Below, piece by piece: positions 34,883-43,680 of a DNA stretch of 64,000 nt. The position numbers and the translations under genes were made by a program. The notes beneath the pieces are model-generated. The model did not search any database, had not been told where the DNA came from, and saw only the letters and a list, made by a program, of their open reading frames with translations. Every line of letters starts with the position of its first letter. The first letter of the stretch is position 1. This DNA is from Rhodospirillaceae bacterium (GTDB lineage Bacteria; Pseudomonadota; Alphaproteobacteria; Rhodospirillales; Rhodospirillaceae), in NCBI GenBank assembly GCA_947476695.1, contig CANJRD010000009.1, forward strand, positions 1-64,000. Direction: 5' to 3'.

Positions 34883-36274
34883 CTATTTCCGGAACGCCAG
34901 CACGGCGATAACCAGCAAAGTCGCGGGCGCCAGCCAGCGCACAGTGAAGCGCCACACGCCGAACCACAAGGTGGAGATCGGCGAGAGTTCGTCCTGCACC
35001 ACCGACGCATTCAAGCGCCAGCCGGAGAAGATCAGTAGCGAGATGCCCGCGACGGGGATCAGCACATCCGACGTGGCACGGTCGATCAGCTGGAACAGCG
35101 TCTCGTCCTTCAGCCATGGCAGACGGCTCAGCGGATGGAAGTCCTTGCCGATGTTGAAAGAGAAATCGATGCCGATGCCCAGCAGCCAGGCGGCGGCGAC
35201 GAAACCGAGCCCGGCTTCCGAACGCTGCCAGCCGTGACGTTCCATCGCCCAGCGCACCAGCGGCTGCAACGCGGCGATGGCCGAGGTCAGCGCCGCAAGC
35301 ATCAGGAACAGGAAGAACAGCGTGCCCACCACTGCGCCGCCCGGCATGGCCGCGAAAGCGGTGGTCATAGTGACGAACACCAGCCCCGGCCCTTCCGCCG
35401 GATTGAGCTGGTAGGCGAAGACGATGGGGAACACGGCGAAGGCCGACAGCAGCGACACCACCACGTCGGCGGCGACGATGATCACCGCCGCGCGCGTCAG
35501 GTTGACGTCGCGGTCGAGGTAGGCGCCGAAGGTCATCATGATGCCCATGCCCACCGTCACGGTCAGGAAGGCGCTGCCGATGGCGGTGGCCACCGCGCCC
35601 GCGCTCATGCCCGCGAACTGCGGCCGCATGATGAAATGCACTGTGGTCAGGAACGCGCCGTTGACCCCGGCATAGATGACCAGCCCCACCAGGACCACAA
35701 GGAACGAGGGGATCAGCACCTTAAACGCGCGCTCCAGGCCCTCGCGCAGGCCTTGCGCCACCAGCACCGCGATCAACGTCAGGAACACGCCGTGCCAGCC
35801 CATCAGCGCCAGTGGGTCGCCGAGCAGCGCGTCATAGGTCGCGCGCACCGCCTGCGGCGTGACGCGGTTGAAGCTGCCGCTCGCGGCCTTGAGCATGTAG
35901 GGCAGTGCCCAGCTCGCGAAAACCGAGGTGGTGGCGAACACCAGGAACGTCGCGATCATCCCCACCGCGCCGAAGTACCGCCACGCCGGACTGGCGTCCG
36001 ATTCACGCGCGAGCGCCGCGATCGAGCGCATCGGGTTGCCGCCGCCGCGCCGGCCGATGATCAGTTCCGCCAGCAGCACCGGCAACACGATGCCGAAGCA
36101 GGCGATGACGTAGACCAGCACGAACGCCCCGCCGCCGTGGAAGCCCGCGACATAGGGAAAGCGCCAGATGTTGCCCAGGCCCATGCCCGCACCCACCGCC
36201 GCCAGCACGAAGGCGGTCGGCGACGTCCAGCGCGAGAACAGCGGCGCGACGGGAAGTGGTGGCGGCAGGCTCAC
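34883..36274 (-). CDS. Sodium-dependent transporter, NSS (SNF) family
   Basis: The 463-residue inner-membrane symporter has about eleven or twelve hydrophobic segments. TM1 carries the hallmark AAVGAGMGLGNIWRFPYVAG (about 25-44), including the unwound region that coordinates Na+ and substrate, as in LeuT/MhsT. GGGAFVLVYVIACFGIVLPV follows. Substrates in the family are amino acids or similar amines. The start overlaps the stop of the reductase gene by four bases, and both may serve one catabolic set. Confidence 0.93.
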   Translation of the reverse strand: MSLPPPLPVAPLFSRWTSPTAFVLAAVGAGMGLGNIWRFPYVAGFHGGGAFVLVYVIACFGIVLPVLLAELIIGRRGGGNPMRSIAALARESDASPAWRYFGAVGMIATFLVFATTSVFASWALPYMLKAASGSFNRVTPQAVRATYDALLGDPLALMGWHGVFLTLIAVLVAQGLREGLERAFKVLIPSFLVVLVGLVIYAGVNGAFLTTVHFIMRPQFAGMSAGAVATAIGSAFLTVTVGMGIMMTFGAYLDRDVNLTRAAVIIVAADVVVSLLSAFAVFPIVFAYQLNPAEGPGLVFVTMTTAFAAMPGGAVVGTLFFLFLMLAALTSAIAALQPLVRWAMERHGWQRSEAGLGFVAAAWLLGIGIDFSFNIGKDFHPLSRLPWLKDETLFQLIDRATSDVLIPVAGISLLIFSGWRLNASVVQDELSPISTLWFGVWRFTVRWLAPATLLVIAVLAFRK

Positions 36275-37263
36275 GATGCGACTTGTGCTGCGGAGTTGAG
36301 GGAACGTACCCGGGCCAAGCCATAGACAATGCGCGTCATCGGCATGGCGTGACCGACGATCTCGCCGATCTCCAGCACCGAGCCCATGATGCTGCTCAGC
36401 TCCAGCGGCCGGCCGCGCTGGGCGTCCTGCAGCATCGAGGTTCGCACCGGGCCGAGCCGCGACGCCGCCGAACGCATGCGCTCCACCGGATCGGCGCCGG
36501 GATCGATGCCCAGCTTCTGCGCCAGCCCCCGCGTCTCGTGCGCCACGTCGATCAACAGATCGACCACGATCGGATCGCCAAAGATCTTATCGAGCGTCCC
36601 CATGGTGATGGCCGAGACGGGGTTCATGGTGATGTTGCCGACCAGCTTCGCCCAGATGGCGTCGCGGATCGTGGCGCGCGGCTGACAGTCGTAACCGGCT
36701 TTGACGAAAACGCCGGCGATGTCCGCGAGGTCGCGCAGGTCGCCGTCGGGACGGCCGATCTGGAGATAGTAATTGAAGGTGTGCAGCAGCGTGCCATCGG
36801 GCTTCTCCGACACGCCGCAATCGATCACGCCCCAGATCAAGCGCTCCTTGTCGATTGTGCGCGCGAGGAAACCATCGGGGTCGACCGCCGTCAGTTGCTT
36901 GCCGCCGCCCGGCCCCTTGAAGCCGTCCAGGAACCACCACGGCACACCGTTCATCACGAACAGGATTTGCGTGGTTGGCTTGCACAGGGCCGGCAGATCG
37001 GCCGCGAGTTCGCGCAAGCCCGCATCCTTCAGCGTGACGACCACCAGGTCCTGCGGCCCGATATCCTTCGCCGTGGTCGCGACCTTGGGATGGCCGGTGA
37101 AAATCTCGCCCTTGTCCTCCAGCACGATGCCGCGGCGCGTGATCGCCGCGGCGCGGCTGGGACGGGCAAGCGCGCTGACCTGATAGCCGGCGCGCTCCAG
37201 AAATACCGCCATCATCCCGCCGATAGCGCCGGGGCCGACGATACAGACGGATTTGATGTCCAT
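36271..37263 (-). CDS. Ketopantoate reductase family protein (PanE/ApbA-like)
   Basis: The 330-residue protein has an N-terminal NADP-binding motif VCIVGPGAIGGMMAVFLERAG (about 6-26) and the family LVVVTLKDAGLREL. In the C-terminal helical domain, AKLVGNITMNPVSAIT supplies the conserved Lys/Asn pair, followed by SSIMGSVLEIGEIVG. PanE makes pantoate, but many paralogues act on other 2-keto acids. The neighbours (FAD 2-hydroxyacid oxidoreductase and transporter) favour a catabolic paralogue. Its start is 2 bp from the preceding gene's stop. Confidence 0.85.
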   Translation of the reverse strand: MDIKSVCIVGPGAIGGMMAVFLERAGYQVSALARPSRAAAITRRGIVLEDKGEIFTGHPKVATTAKDIGPQDLVVVTLKDAGLRELAADLPALCKPTTQILFVMNGVPWWFLDGFKGPGGGKQLTAVDPDGFLARTIDKERLIWGVIDCGVSEKPDGTLLHTFNYYLQIGRPDGDLRDLADIAGVFVKAGYDCQPRATIRDAIWAKLVGNITMNPVSAITMGTLDKIFGDPIVVDLLIDVAHETRGLAQKLGIDPGADPVERMRSAASRLGPVRTSMLQDAQRGRPLELSSIMGSVLEIGEIVGHAMPMTRIVYGLARVRSLNSAAQVAS

Positions 37264-37265
37264 CG

Positions 37266-38651
37266 TCAGCTCACGAAAATCTTGCCGGGATTGAGCAGGT
37301 TGTGCGGATCGAGCGTCTGCTTGATCGCCCGCATCGCCGCGACCGCGCCGTCGCCGGCCTCATGGATGAGGTGCTCGCGCTTGCCCAGGCCGATGCCATG
37401 CTCGCCGGTGCAGGTGCCGCCAACCGCCAGCGCGCGCTCGACCATCTTGTCGTGCATCTGTTCCGCCAGCTTCAGTTCGTCCGGCTTGTTCGGATCGATG
37501 ACGAAGCAGACGTGGAAATTCCCGTCGCCGACATGGCCCATCAGCGGCGCCGGCAAACCGGCCTTCGCGATGTCGGCCTTCGTGGCGACGATGCAATCGG
37601 CCAGCGCCGAGATCGGCACACAGACATCCGTCACCAGACCGGCGGAGCCAGGCCGCAGCGCGAGGCCCGCGTAGTACGCCTTGTGACGCGCTTCCCACAT
37701 CTTGGCGCGGTCTTCGGCTTTCTCGACCCAGCTGAAATCGCTGCCGCCATGATCCGCGGCGATCGCGCCCAGCGCTTCGGCTTGCTCTTTCACGCCCGCC
37801 TCGCTGCCGTGGAACTCGAGCAGCAGGGTCGGTCGCACCGGCAGGGACAGCTTGGAGTAACGGTTGACCGCGTCGATGGAGACCTCATCGAGGAGCTCGA
37901 TGCGGGCAACCGGAATGCCGGACTGGATCGCGGCGATCACCGTCTCCACAGCCGGCCCAATCTCATCGAAGCCGACCGTCGCCGCCGCCATCGCCTCGGG
38001 GATGCCATGCAGGCGCAGCGTGATCTCGGTGACCAGACCCAGCGTGCCTTCGGATCCAATGATCAGGCGCGTCAGGTCGTAACCCGCCGCCGACTTGCGC
38101 GAGCGCCCGCCGGTCTTGATCACGCTGCCGTCCGCCAGCACCACCGTCAGGCCGAGGACGTTCTCGCGCATCGTGCCGTAGCGTACCGCGTTGGTGCCCG
38201 ACGCACGCGTCGCCACCATGCCGCCGATGGTGCATTCCGCACCGGGATCGATCGGGAAGAATAGGCCGGCATCGCGCAGGTGCGCGTTCAGCTGCTTGCG
38301 CATGACGCCCGGCTCGATCACGCAATCGAGGTCGGCGGGGTTCACGGCGATGATGCGGTTCATGCGCGAGAAGTCGACGCAGACGCCGCCCTTCACCGCC
38401 ACCACCTGGCCCTCGAGCGAGGTGCCCGCGCCGAACGGCACCACCGGAACATGGTGCTTGGCGCAGAGCTTCACCGTCGCGGCGACCTCTTCGGTCGTCA
38501 GCGGGAACACCACCACATCGGGCGGCTGCGCCGGCACCCAGGATTCGCCTCGACCGTGCTGCGCCCGCAGGTGCGCACTGGTCGAAACCCGGTCGCCCAT
38601 CAGGGCGGCGAGTTCGGCGGTGATGGCGGCGATTGTCGACTGGTCATTCAT
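37266..38651 (-). CDS. FAD-binding 2-hydroxyacid oxidoreductase (GlcD/Dld-like)
   Basis: The 461-residue flavoprotein has an N-terminal FAD_binding_4 (PCMH-type) domain with PVVPFGAGTSLEGQV (about 71-85) and YDLTRLIIGSEGTLGLVTEI. The C-terminal FAD-oxidase domain carries GHVGDGNFHVCFV and GTCTGEHGIGLGKR, whose His and Glu residues bind substrate. Family members oxidise D-lactate, glycolate or related 2-hydroxy acids. It is the first gene of a minus-strand run with the reductase and transporter. Confidence 0.9.
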   Translation of the reverse strand: MNDQSTIAAITAELAALMGDRVSTSAHLRAQHGRGESWVPAQPPDVVVFPLTTEEVAATVKLCAKHHVPVVPFGAGTSLEGQVVAVKGGVCVDFSRMNRIIAVNPADLDCVIEPGVMRKQLNAHLRDAGLFFPIDPGAECTIGGMVATRASGTNAVRYGTMRENVLGLTVVLADGSVIKTGGRSRKSAAGYDLTRLIIGSEGTLGLVTEITLRLHGIPEAMAAATVGFDEIGPAVETVIAAIQSGIPVARIELLDEVSIDAVNRYSKLSLPVRPTLLLEFHGSEAGVKEQAEALGAIAADHGGSDFSWVEKAEDRAKMWEARHKAYYAGLALRPGSAGLVTDVCVPISALADCIVATKADIAKAGLPAPLMGHVGDGNFHVCFVIDPNKPDELKLAEQMHDKMVERALAVGGTCTGEHGIGLGKREHLIHEAGDGAVAAMRAIKQTLDPHNLLNPGKIFVS

Positions 38652-38714
38652 GGTGAAGTCACCATAAGCCGCTGCGGCGGTGGAATAAAGCGGGGCCGCC
38701 AGGCGCCGAAACGA

Positions 38715-38746
38715 GAAAAGCCGCCCGGCGAACCGGGCGGCTTTTC
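38715..38746 (-). terminator. Rho-independent terminator of the DHS-like gene
   Basis: Perfect 14-bp arms GAAAAGCCGCCCGG (38715-38728) and CCGGGCGGCTTTTC (38733-38746) enclose a 4-nt loop. The A/T ends make it potentially bidirectional. It separates the polyamine module from the FAD oxidoreductase gene on the same strand. Confidence 0.88.
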
Positions 38747-38768
38747 GGTGCGGGCCCTGGTGGGCCGG

Positions 38769-39839
38769 TTACTTGAACATATCGGAGAAGCGCTTCGCCT
38801 TGCGGCCCTTGTGGGTGCCGCGGTGATAGACATCCGAGACGATCAGCGGCACGACCGAGGTGGCTTCGGCGAACACCATCTGTTCGCAGGCACTGTCCAC
38901 CTTGCCCCAAGAATTGGCTTCCTTGAGGGTCGAGGACGAGCACGCGCCGTCGCGGCTGTCGGCCACGGTGATCTGCACCGTGTACTTGTGCATCTCGACT
39001 TCCTTGCCCATCACTTCGGCGCAGACAACCGTGTCCTGCACGAAGTTCTTGGGCACGCCGCCGCCGATCATGAACAGGCCGGTGGTGCCGCCCTTGATCT
39101 TGATCTCGGTCAGCTCGCGGAAGTCCGCGATGCTGTCGATGGTGATGTGCGCCTTCGGGTTGCGGATCTGGTGCACCACCAGGCCGAAGCCGGCCGAGCT
39201 GTCGGTGAACGCCGGGCAGAAAATCGGCACGCCATGGTCGTAGCAGGTCTCGACCAGCGAGCCCTTCTTCTTGGCGTTCTTCTTCAACCAGCGGCCCATT
39301 TCATGGATGAAGGCGCGGCTCGAATACGGGCCCGGCTTCAGGCCGTCCGCGATCTCGCCGATCGTGTGGTCGCAGCTCTGCAGTTCTTCTTCATCGATGT
39401 AGGTATCGTAGATGCGGTCGATGTAGAGGTCGCGCAGGTCCTTGTCGTCGACGAACTGCGAGCCCTGATAGTGCTTGAAGCCAAGGGCCTCGAAGAAGTC
39501 CATGTCGACGATGGAGGCGCCGGTGGCGACGATGGCATCGACCATGCCCATCTTCACCATGTCGCGATAAACGTGCATGCAGCCGGCAGCCGAGGTCGAG
39601 CCCGCCAGCGTCAGAATCACGGTCGCCTTCTTGTCGGCGATCATCTGATTGACGATCTCGGCGGCCTTCGACGTGTCGCGGCTGGTGAACGACATCTTGC
39701 CCATGGCGTCGATGATCGGGCGCGCGTCGAACTTGGTGATGTCGATGTGCTCGACCGGCGTGGAAAGCAGCTGGGCCTTCCGGTTGGTGCCCTTGTTCTT
39801 CTTCAGTTTGGGCTTCGTCTTTGATTTCTTCGCGGCCAT
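38769..39839 (-). CDS. Deoxyhypusine synthase-like protein (polyamine synthase candidate)
   Basis: The 356-residue protein has the DHS fold: ATVILTLAGSTSAAG, ATGASIVDMD, PGPYSSRAF, FCPAFTDSSAGFG and GLFMIGGGVPKN for NAD and substrate. The catalytic Lys313 is conserved in EANSWGKVD. Bacteria lack eIF5A, so bacterial DHS-like enzymes move an aminobutyl group onto small amines, for example to make homospermidine. The neighbouring decarboxylase could supply putrescine or cadaverine. I chose the ATG at 39839. The first 20 residues are Lys-rich. Confidence 0.88.
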   Translation of the reverse strand: MAAKKSKTKPKLKKNKGTNRKAQLLSTPVEHIDITKFDARPIIDAMGKMSFTSRDTSKAAEIVNQMIADKKATVILTLAGSTSAAGCMHVYRDMVKMGMVDAIVATGASIVDMDFFEALGFKHYQGSQFVDDKDLRDLYIDRIYDTYIDEEELQSCDHTIGEIADGLKPGPYSSRAFIHEMGRWLKKNAKKKGSLVETCYDHGVPIFCPAFTDSSAGFGLVVHQIRNPKAHITIDSIADFRELTEIKIKGGTTGLFMIGGGVPKNFVQDTVVCAEVMGKEVEMHKYTVQITVADSRDGACSSSTLKEANSWGKVDSACEQMVFAEATSVVPLIVSDVYHRGTHKGRKAKRFSDMFK

Positions 39840-39935
39840 GGGCAGTCCATTCGTGAGCGAGGGTGAACGGGAAACAAACATGCGGCAGCCGCCCGCGTTG
39901 AGGCGGGCGGCGCCGGACTTAGGCGATTGGGCGGC

Positions 39936-41324
39936 TTACTCTAACGTCGCCGCGACGGCTTCGTCATGACCGTTTGACGACGGCTCGCCTGCGGAAAGCT
40001 GCAATGCGATCGGCGACGTTTCGGTCGCCGGCGAAACCAGCTGCAGGGGACGGCGCGGACGCACCGCCGGCACGGCAATGGCCGCCGGCCATACGGTCGC
40101 GACGGTCTCCGAGAAGAAGCCGTTGAAGCGGGTCTGCATCGCCGCACCATAGGCGCCGAGCTGGCTGATCTCGATCCAGTCGCCTTCCTGGGTGTCTTCG
40201 GGCAGCAGGAACGGCCCCTTCATCTTGTCCAACGTGTCGCAGGTCGGACCATAGAAGGAGAAGCCCACCAGCTTTTCCGACGGCGTGCGGACGGACATGC
40301 CCTTGCCGGTGCCTTCGGTCGGCACTGCGTCCTTGCGGACCGGCGCCTTCGGGCGGACGAGCCGGACCGGATAGCGCCAGCCGAGGCTGCCGGCATCGAA
40401 CAGGCTGCCGTAGGTGCCGTCGTTGATGTACAGGCGACGGCCCTTGCGCAGCATCACGCGCACGAGCATCGACGCGCCGGACGCGACCATCGCGCGGCCG
40501 GGTTCGCACCACAGCTCCGTACCGTCGTCCAACAACGTCTTCGCGGCCGCCAGAATGGTCTCGGCGAAGTTCTCGAGCGGCGGCGGGTTCATGCCCGGAT
40601 AGAACGCCGGGAAACCGCCGCCGACGTCGATCACGTCCAGCTTCACCTTGGCCTTCTGCGCCACGTCGATGGCGCGCGCGATGGCGCCGGCGTAGGACGC
40701 CGGGTCCATGCACTGCGACCCCACGTGGAAGCAGATACCGACCTTATGCGCGACCTTGCGGGCATGGCGCAGCAGATCGGATGCCACGGACGGAGCCGCG
40801 CCGAACTTGCCGGACAGGTCGTAGGCGGCCGCGGTGGCGCCAACGGCCAGACGGATGAACAGGTTCAGGTTCTTCGCCGACTTCGTCTCTTCCAGGATCT
40901 TCATCAGCTCCTGGGTGGAATCGAGCGAGAACGTGCGGATGCCCATCTTGTAGGCCGCGCGAATGGCTTCGCGGCTCTTCACCGGATGCATGAAGTGCAT
41001 CTCGGCGTCCGGGAACAGGCCGCGCACGAGCTGCGCCTCTTCCAGCGAAGCGACGTCGAACTGACGGATGCCGGCGTCATACATATGACGCAGCATGTGC
41101 GCACTCGGGTTGCACTTCACGGCGTACAGGACGCGGCCGGGGAACAGGCGCAGGAACTTCGTGGCCTGCCCGCGGACGGCTTCCGGGAACACGCACTCGA
41201 CCGGCGCTTCGGGCTTCAGACGGCGCGCGACCTCGTCCACCGACCGGTAGATCGGAGCGGGCGCCGGAGCCGGCGAATTCCAGGAGCGGGGAATGTCGAA
41301 GGGCAGAACTTTGCTATTTCGCAT
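39936..41324 (-). CDS. Fold III PLP-dependent ornithine/lysine decarboxylase
   Basis: The 462-residue enzyme has an alanine-racemase-like barrel with PLP-binding Lys70 in VLYAVKCNPS and a Gly-rich phosphate loop in DVIDVGGGFPAFYPG. WCEPGRAMVASGASM and the substrate-binding GPTCDTLDKMKGPFLLPE (Cys and Asp from the partner subunit) also match. It makes putrescine (or cadaverine) for the DHS-like enzyme encoded 97 bp downstream. The family mean is about 380-400 residues; the extra length is at both ends (a Pro-rich N-terminus and a C-terminal tail). Confidence 0.9.
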   Translation of the reverse strand: MRNSKVLPFDIPRSWNSPAPAPAPIYRSVDEVARRLKPEAPVECVFPEAVRGQATKFLRLFPGRVLYAVKCNPSAHMLRHMYDAGIRQFDVASLEEAQLVRGLFPDAEMHFMHPVKSREAIRAAYKMGIRTFSLDSTQELMKILEETKSAKNLNLFIRLAVGATAAAYDLSGKFGAAPSVASDLLRHARKVAHKVGICFHVGSQCMDPASYAGAIARAIDVAQKAKVKLDVIDVGGGFPAFYPGMNPPPLENFAETILAAAKTLLDDGTELWCEPGRAMVASGASMLVRVMLRKGRRLYINDGTYGSLFDAGSLGWRYPVRLVRPKAPVRKDAVPTEGTGKGMSVRTPSEKLVGFSFYGPTCDTLDKMKGPFLLPEDTQEGDWIEISQLGAYGAAMQTRFNGFFSETVATVWPAAIAVPAVRPRRPLQLVSPATETSPIALQLSAGEPSSNGHDEAVAATLE

Positions 41325-41415
41325 CTCGAAACGTTTCCTACGGTGTCGTGGCGCCCTTATTGGGGGAGCCGCGCTTAAGCGACATCGCTACGGCGTCAGC
41401 CGCAGCGGGCAAGCT

Positions 41416-41435
41416 CCGGAGGCCCTAGCCTCCGG
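41416..41435. repeat. Perfect 8-bp hairpin between the small gene and the decarboxylase
   Basis: CCGGAGGC (41416-41423) and GCCTCCGG (41428-41435) flank a CCTA loop. It lies in the 124-bp gap between the 56-residue gene and the decarboxylase, both on the minus strand. Without a T-run it may be an attenuator, an RNA processing site or a factor-dependent stop. Confidence 0.45.
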
Positions 41436-41448
41436 GACACCGGTCGTA

Positions 41449-41619
41449 TCAATCCAGGATGACGTCGTACTTCGAGATAACGACGAGGTCGTGACCATCC
41501 CAGGCGATGTGCGAGCAGTCGATAAAGGTGACCGGCACGGAGGCGCGCACGCGCGACGACCGCAGCATCGGGGTGCGGGTCGGGCGGCAAACGGGTAGAG
41601 CGGGAGTCTGGAAGGTCAT
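41449..41619 (-). CDS. Small protein upstream of the polyamine decarboxylase
   Basis: The 56-residue protein starts at the ATG at 41619, which has a good ribosome binding site (AAAGGAAG). The frame is open further upstream but without one. The N-terminal half is basic and Pro-rich (TFQTPALPVCRPTRTP) and the C-terminal half is acidic and strand-like (SVPVTFIDCSHIAWDGHDLV). No family is recognised. Its position ahead of the decarboxylase and the hairpin between them allow a regulatory role, but nothing in the sequence proves one. Confidence 0.5.
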   Translation of the reverse strand: MTFQTPALPVCRPTRTPMLRSSRVRASVPVTFIDCSHIAWDGHDLVVISKYDVILD

Positions 41620-41864
41620 GCACGGCTTCCTTTGATCAATCAGACGAATAGTCCAACCAACGAAAGGACGCTTACGTCGTTGCTTAACGGCGAGCTGCTT
41701 TAGGCACGTGCGCGTAACGTCTAGGCTCGCATTTACTCTCATTGGGGTCAATTTCAAGTAAAAATCCCCCCACCCCGGATTTTTTTGACTCCTGTGTCTC
41801 TCACGGTCGAAGCTGACGCGCGCCGGCGGCGTCGCCGCCGGGCAAATCAGTCGGGGAAAAAGCG
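41620..41864. promoter_or_regulatory. AT-richer divergent leader with an A/T-armed inverted repeat
   Basis: AAAAATCC (41760-41767) and GGATTTTT (41777-41784) form arms around a C-rich 9-nt loop. The segment separates the minus-strand polyamine genes from the plus-strand MAPEG gene. Read on the minus strand it gives the small gene a long leader. TTGAAA near 41756-41751 could be a -35 element, but I cannot place a good -10. Confidence 0.35.
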
Positions 41865-42266
41865 ATGGTCCAAGTCTTTCCATACAGCTCTCTAGTCACC
41901 GCGCTCGCGGTGCTGGTCTACGTGGTGATGATCCTCAAAGTCGGAAGCGCGCGGGCCAAGCACAATGTTCCCGCGCCCGCGATGGACGGCCCGCCGGAGT
42001 TCCTCCGCGTCTTCCGAGTGCAGATGAACACGCTTGAACAGCTGGTTTTCTTCCTCCCGTCGCTGTGGCTGTTCGCCACCTCGTGGGGCGACATGCTCGC
42101 CGCGATCATCGGGATCTTCTGGCCGATCGGCCGCCTGCTCTACGCGCGCGGCTACGTCATCGACCCGAAGAAGCGCGCGATCGGTTTTGCGATCTCGTTC
42201 CTGCCGAGCGCCATCCTGATGCTTGGCGCCCTCGTCGGCATCTTCCGCCGGCTCGTCCTCCAGTAG
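41865..42266 (+). CDS. MAPEG family membrane protein
   Basis: The 133-residue protein has four predicted membrane helices (about 8-27, 55-75, 77-95, 112-130). The MAPEG pattern is seen in FRVQMNTLEQLVFFLPSLWLFA, with the conserved N-x2-E-x2 stretch after TM1, and in RLLYARGYVIDPKKRAIGF. MAPEG proteins include glutathione-dependent transferases and peroxidases. A second, differently branched MAPEG gene is at 49654. Substrate unknown. Confidence 0.87.
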   Translation: MVQVFPYSSLVTALAVLVYVVMILKVGSARAKHNVPAPAMDGPPEFLRVFRVQMNTLEQLVFFLPSLWLFATSWGDMLAAIIGIFWPIGRLLYARGYVIDPKKRAIGFAISFLPSAILMLGALVGIFRRLVLQ

Positions 42267-42294
42267 CGGAGGCGTGAGCCGATTGTGACAGCGA

Positions 42295-43395
42295 TCACGC
42301 TTGCGCGGGGCCGTTCGGGACGGCCTCGCGCGGCTCCGCGCAGACCGATTCGCCGAGATAGATGCCGAGGTTGAGCGCCGTGCGCACCAGCGGGCTCGAC
42401 GCTGTTACAAACCGCGGCCCGGTCACCGCCTCCGCCATCGGCAGGTCGGAGACCACGCCGCCGCGCCACGCTACCATCTTTCGCGTTTCGCCCCGCGCCA
42501 GCAGCTCGACGCCGTGGACGCCGAAGCTGGAGGCGAGCAGCCGGTCGAACGCCACGGGCGAGCCACCGCGCTGAACGTGGCCCAGCACGGTTGAACGGGC
42601 GTCGAAGCCGGTCAACTTCTCGAGTTCCGCGGCGATATCGGGGCCGACGCTGCCCCGGCGGCGGCGATCCTGGTCGGGACGCAGCACGCCCTCGGCCACC
42701 ACCACCAGCACGGGGCTCGGCCGGTCGTGGGTGATGTTCTTGATGTGCGCGGCGACGGCACCGATGTCGTAGGGGAACTCCGGGAGCAGGATGACGTCGG
42801 CGCCACCGGCGACACCGCCGAACAAGGCCAGGAAGCCGGAATCACGGCCCATCGCTTCCAGCAGCATGATCCGCCGGTGACTGGCGGCCGTGGACGACAA
42901 CCGGTCCAGCGCCTCGCCGACGAACGTGACGGCGGTGATGAAGCCAACCGCGAACTCCGTTCCCGGCACATCGTTGTCGATGGTCTTGGGCACGCCGACC
43001 CAGGGAATCTGCGAGGGCGCGAGCAGGCGATCGAAGACGCGCATGCTGCCGTCACCGCCGATCACAAGCAGATGGGTGATGCCGAGCGCTTTGAGCGCGT
43101 TGCGGACCTGCTCTGAGACATCTTGATTGCGACCGTCGGGACCCGGGTAGTTGAACGGATCGCCCTTGGTGGTGGTGCCCAGCATCGTGCCGCCCAGGCG
43201 CAGCAGGTCGCTGCGCACGGAATCGGCGGTCAACGACACCACGTCGGGCGGCGACGCCAGCAAACCAAGATGGCCATTGCGCAGCCCCAGGACACGCCAG
43301 CCCCGTAAGGCTGCCGCATCCGTGGCGGCACGGATGACCGCGTTCAGGCCGGCGCAATCGCCGCCGCTGGTCAGAATGCCGAGCGTTGCCGTCAT
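42295..43395 (-). CDS. pfkA: 6-phosphofructokinase, group III-like
   Basis: The 366-residue kinase phosphorylates fructose 6-phosphate. Motifs are LTSGGDCAGLNAVIRA (9-24), GGDGS (113-117), VPKTIDNDVPGTEFAVGF (135-152) and EAMGRDSGFLALFGG. The Gly in GGDGS favours ATP as donor, whereas PKTIDND (not PGTIDND) is typical of the PPi-dependent or mixed group. I chose the ATG at 43395 with GAGGAGA upstream. A longer frame from 43473 adds an unrelated leader. It is monocistronic by position. Confidence 0.92.
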   Translation of the reverse strand: MTATLGILTSGGDCAGLNAVIRAATDAAALRGWRVLGLRNGHLGLLASPPDVVSLTADSVRSDLLRLGGTMLGTTTKGDPFNYPGPDGRNQDVSEQVRNALKALGITHLLVIGGDGSMRVFDRLLAPSQIPWVGVPKTIDNDVPGTEFAVGFITAVTFVGEALDRLSSTAASHRRIMLLEAMGRDSGFLALFGGVAGGADVILLPEFPYDIGAVAAHIKNITHDRPSPVLVVVAEGVLRPDQDRRRRGSVGPDIAAELEKLTGFDARSTVLGHVQRGGSPVAFDRLLASSFGVHGVELLARGETRKMVAWRGGVVSDLPMAEAVTGPRFVTASSPLVRTALNLGIYLGESVCAEPREAVPNGPAQA

Positions 43396-43680
43396 GGTCG
43401 TCTCCTCATGGCTCCCGCCGATGCGGGAAAAAGTGATGGCGCGCCGATGAAAGCGCAACCGAGGCCCAAACACTGGCGCGTCAGTGGCGTTACATTCTTA
43501 GTCCCCCGACAGCTGAATATGTTTCTACTCGAAACAACTTGCACGCGGCGACACCAATGACCCAGGATTGGGAATATCAGCCTGTAGATAAATCATTAGT
43601 TATAAAATCACGATGCTTTTAGAACGCGCGATGCCACGCCACCCCTTAGCGTCACATGCCAGGGATAACAGGCGAGAGCC

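Noticed and set aside
35135-36325. 396-residue His/Arg-rich open frame on the plus strand
   Set aside because: It is the shadow of the membrane-transporter gene on the other strand; hydrophobic codons read in reverse give this composition.
38280-39824. 514-residue open frame on the plus strand opposite the DHS-like gene
   Set aside because: It is antisense to two well-supported genes (FAD oxidoreductase and DHS-like), has a low-complexity His/Arg/Asp-rich product and no recognisable domain. GC-rich coding DNA often leaves such antisense frames open.
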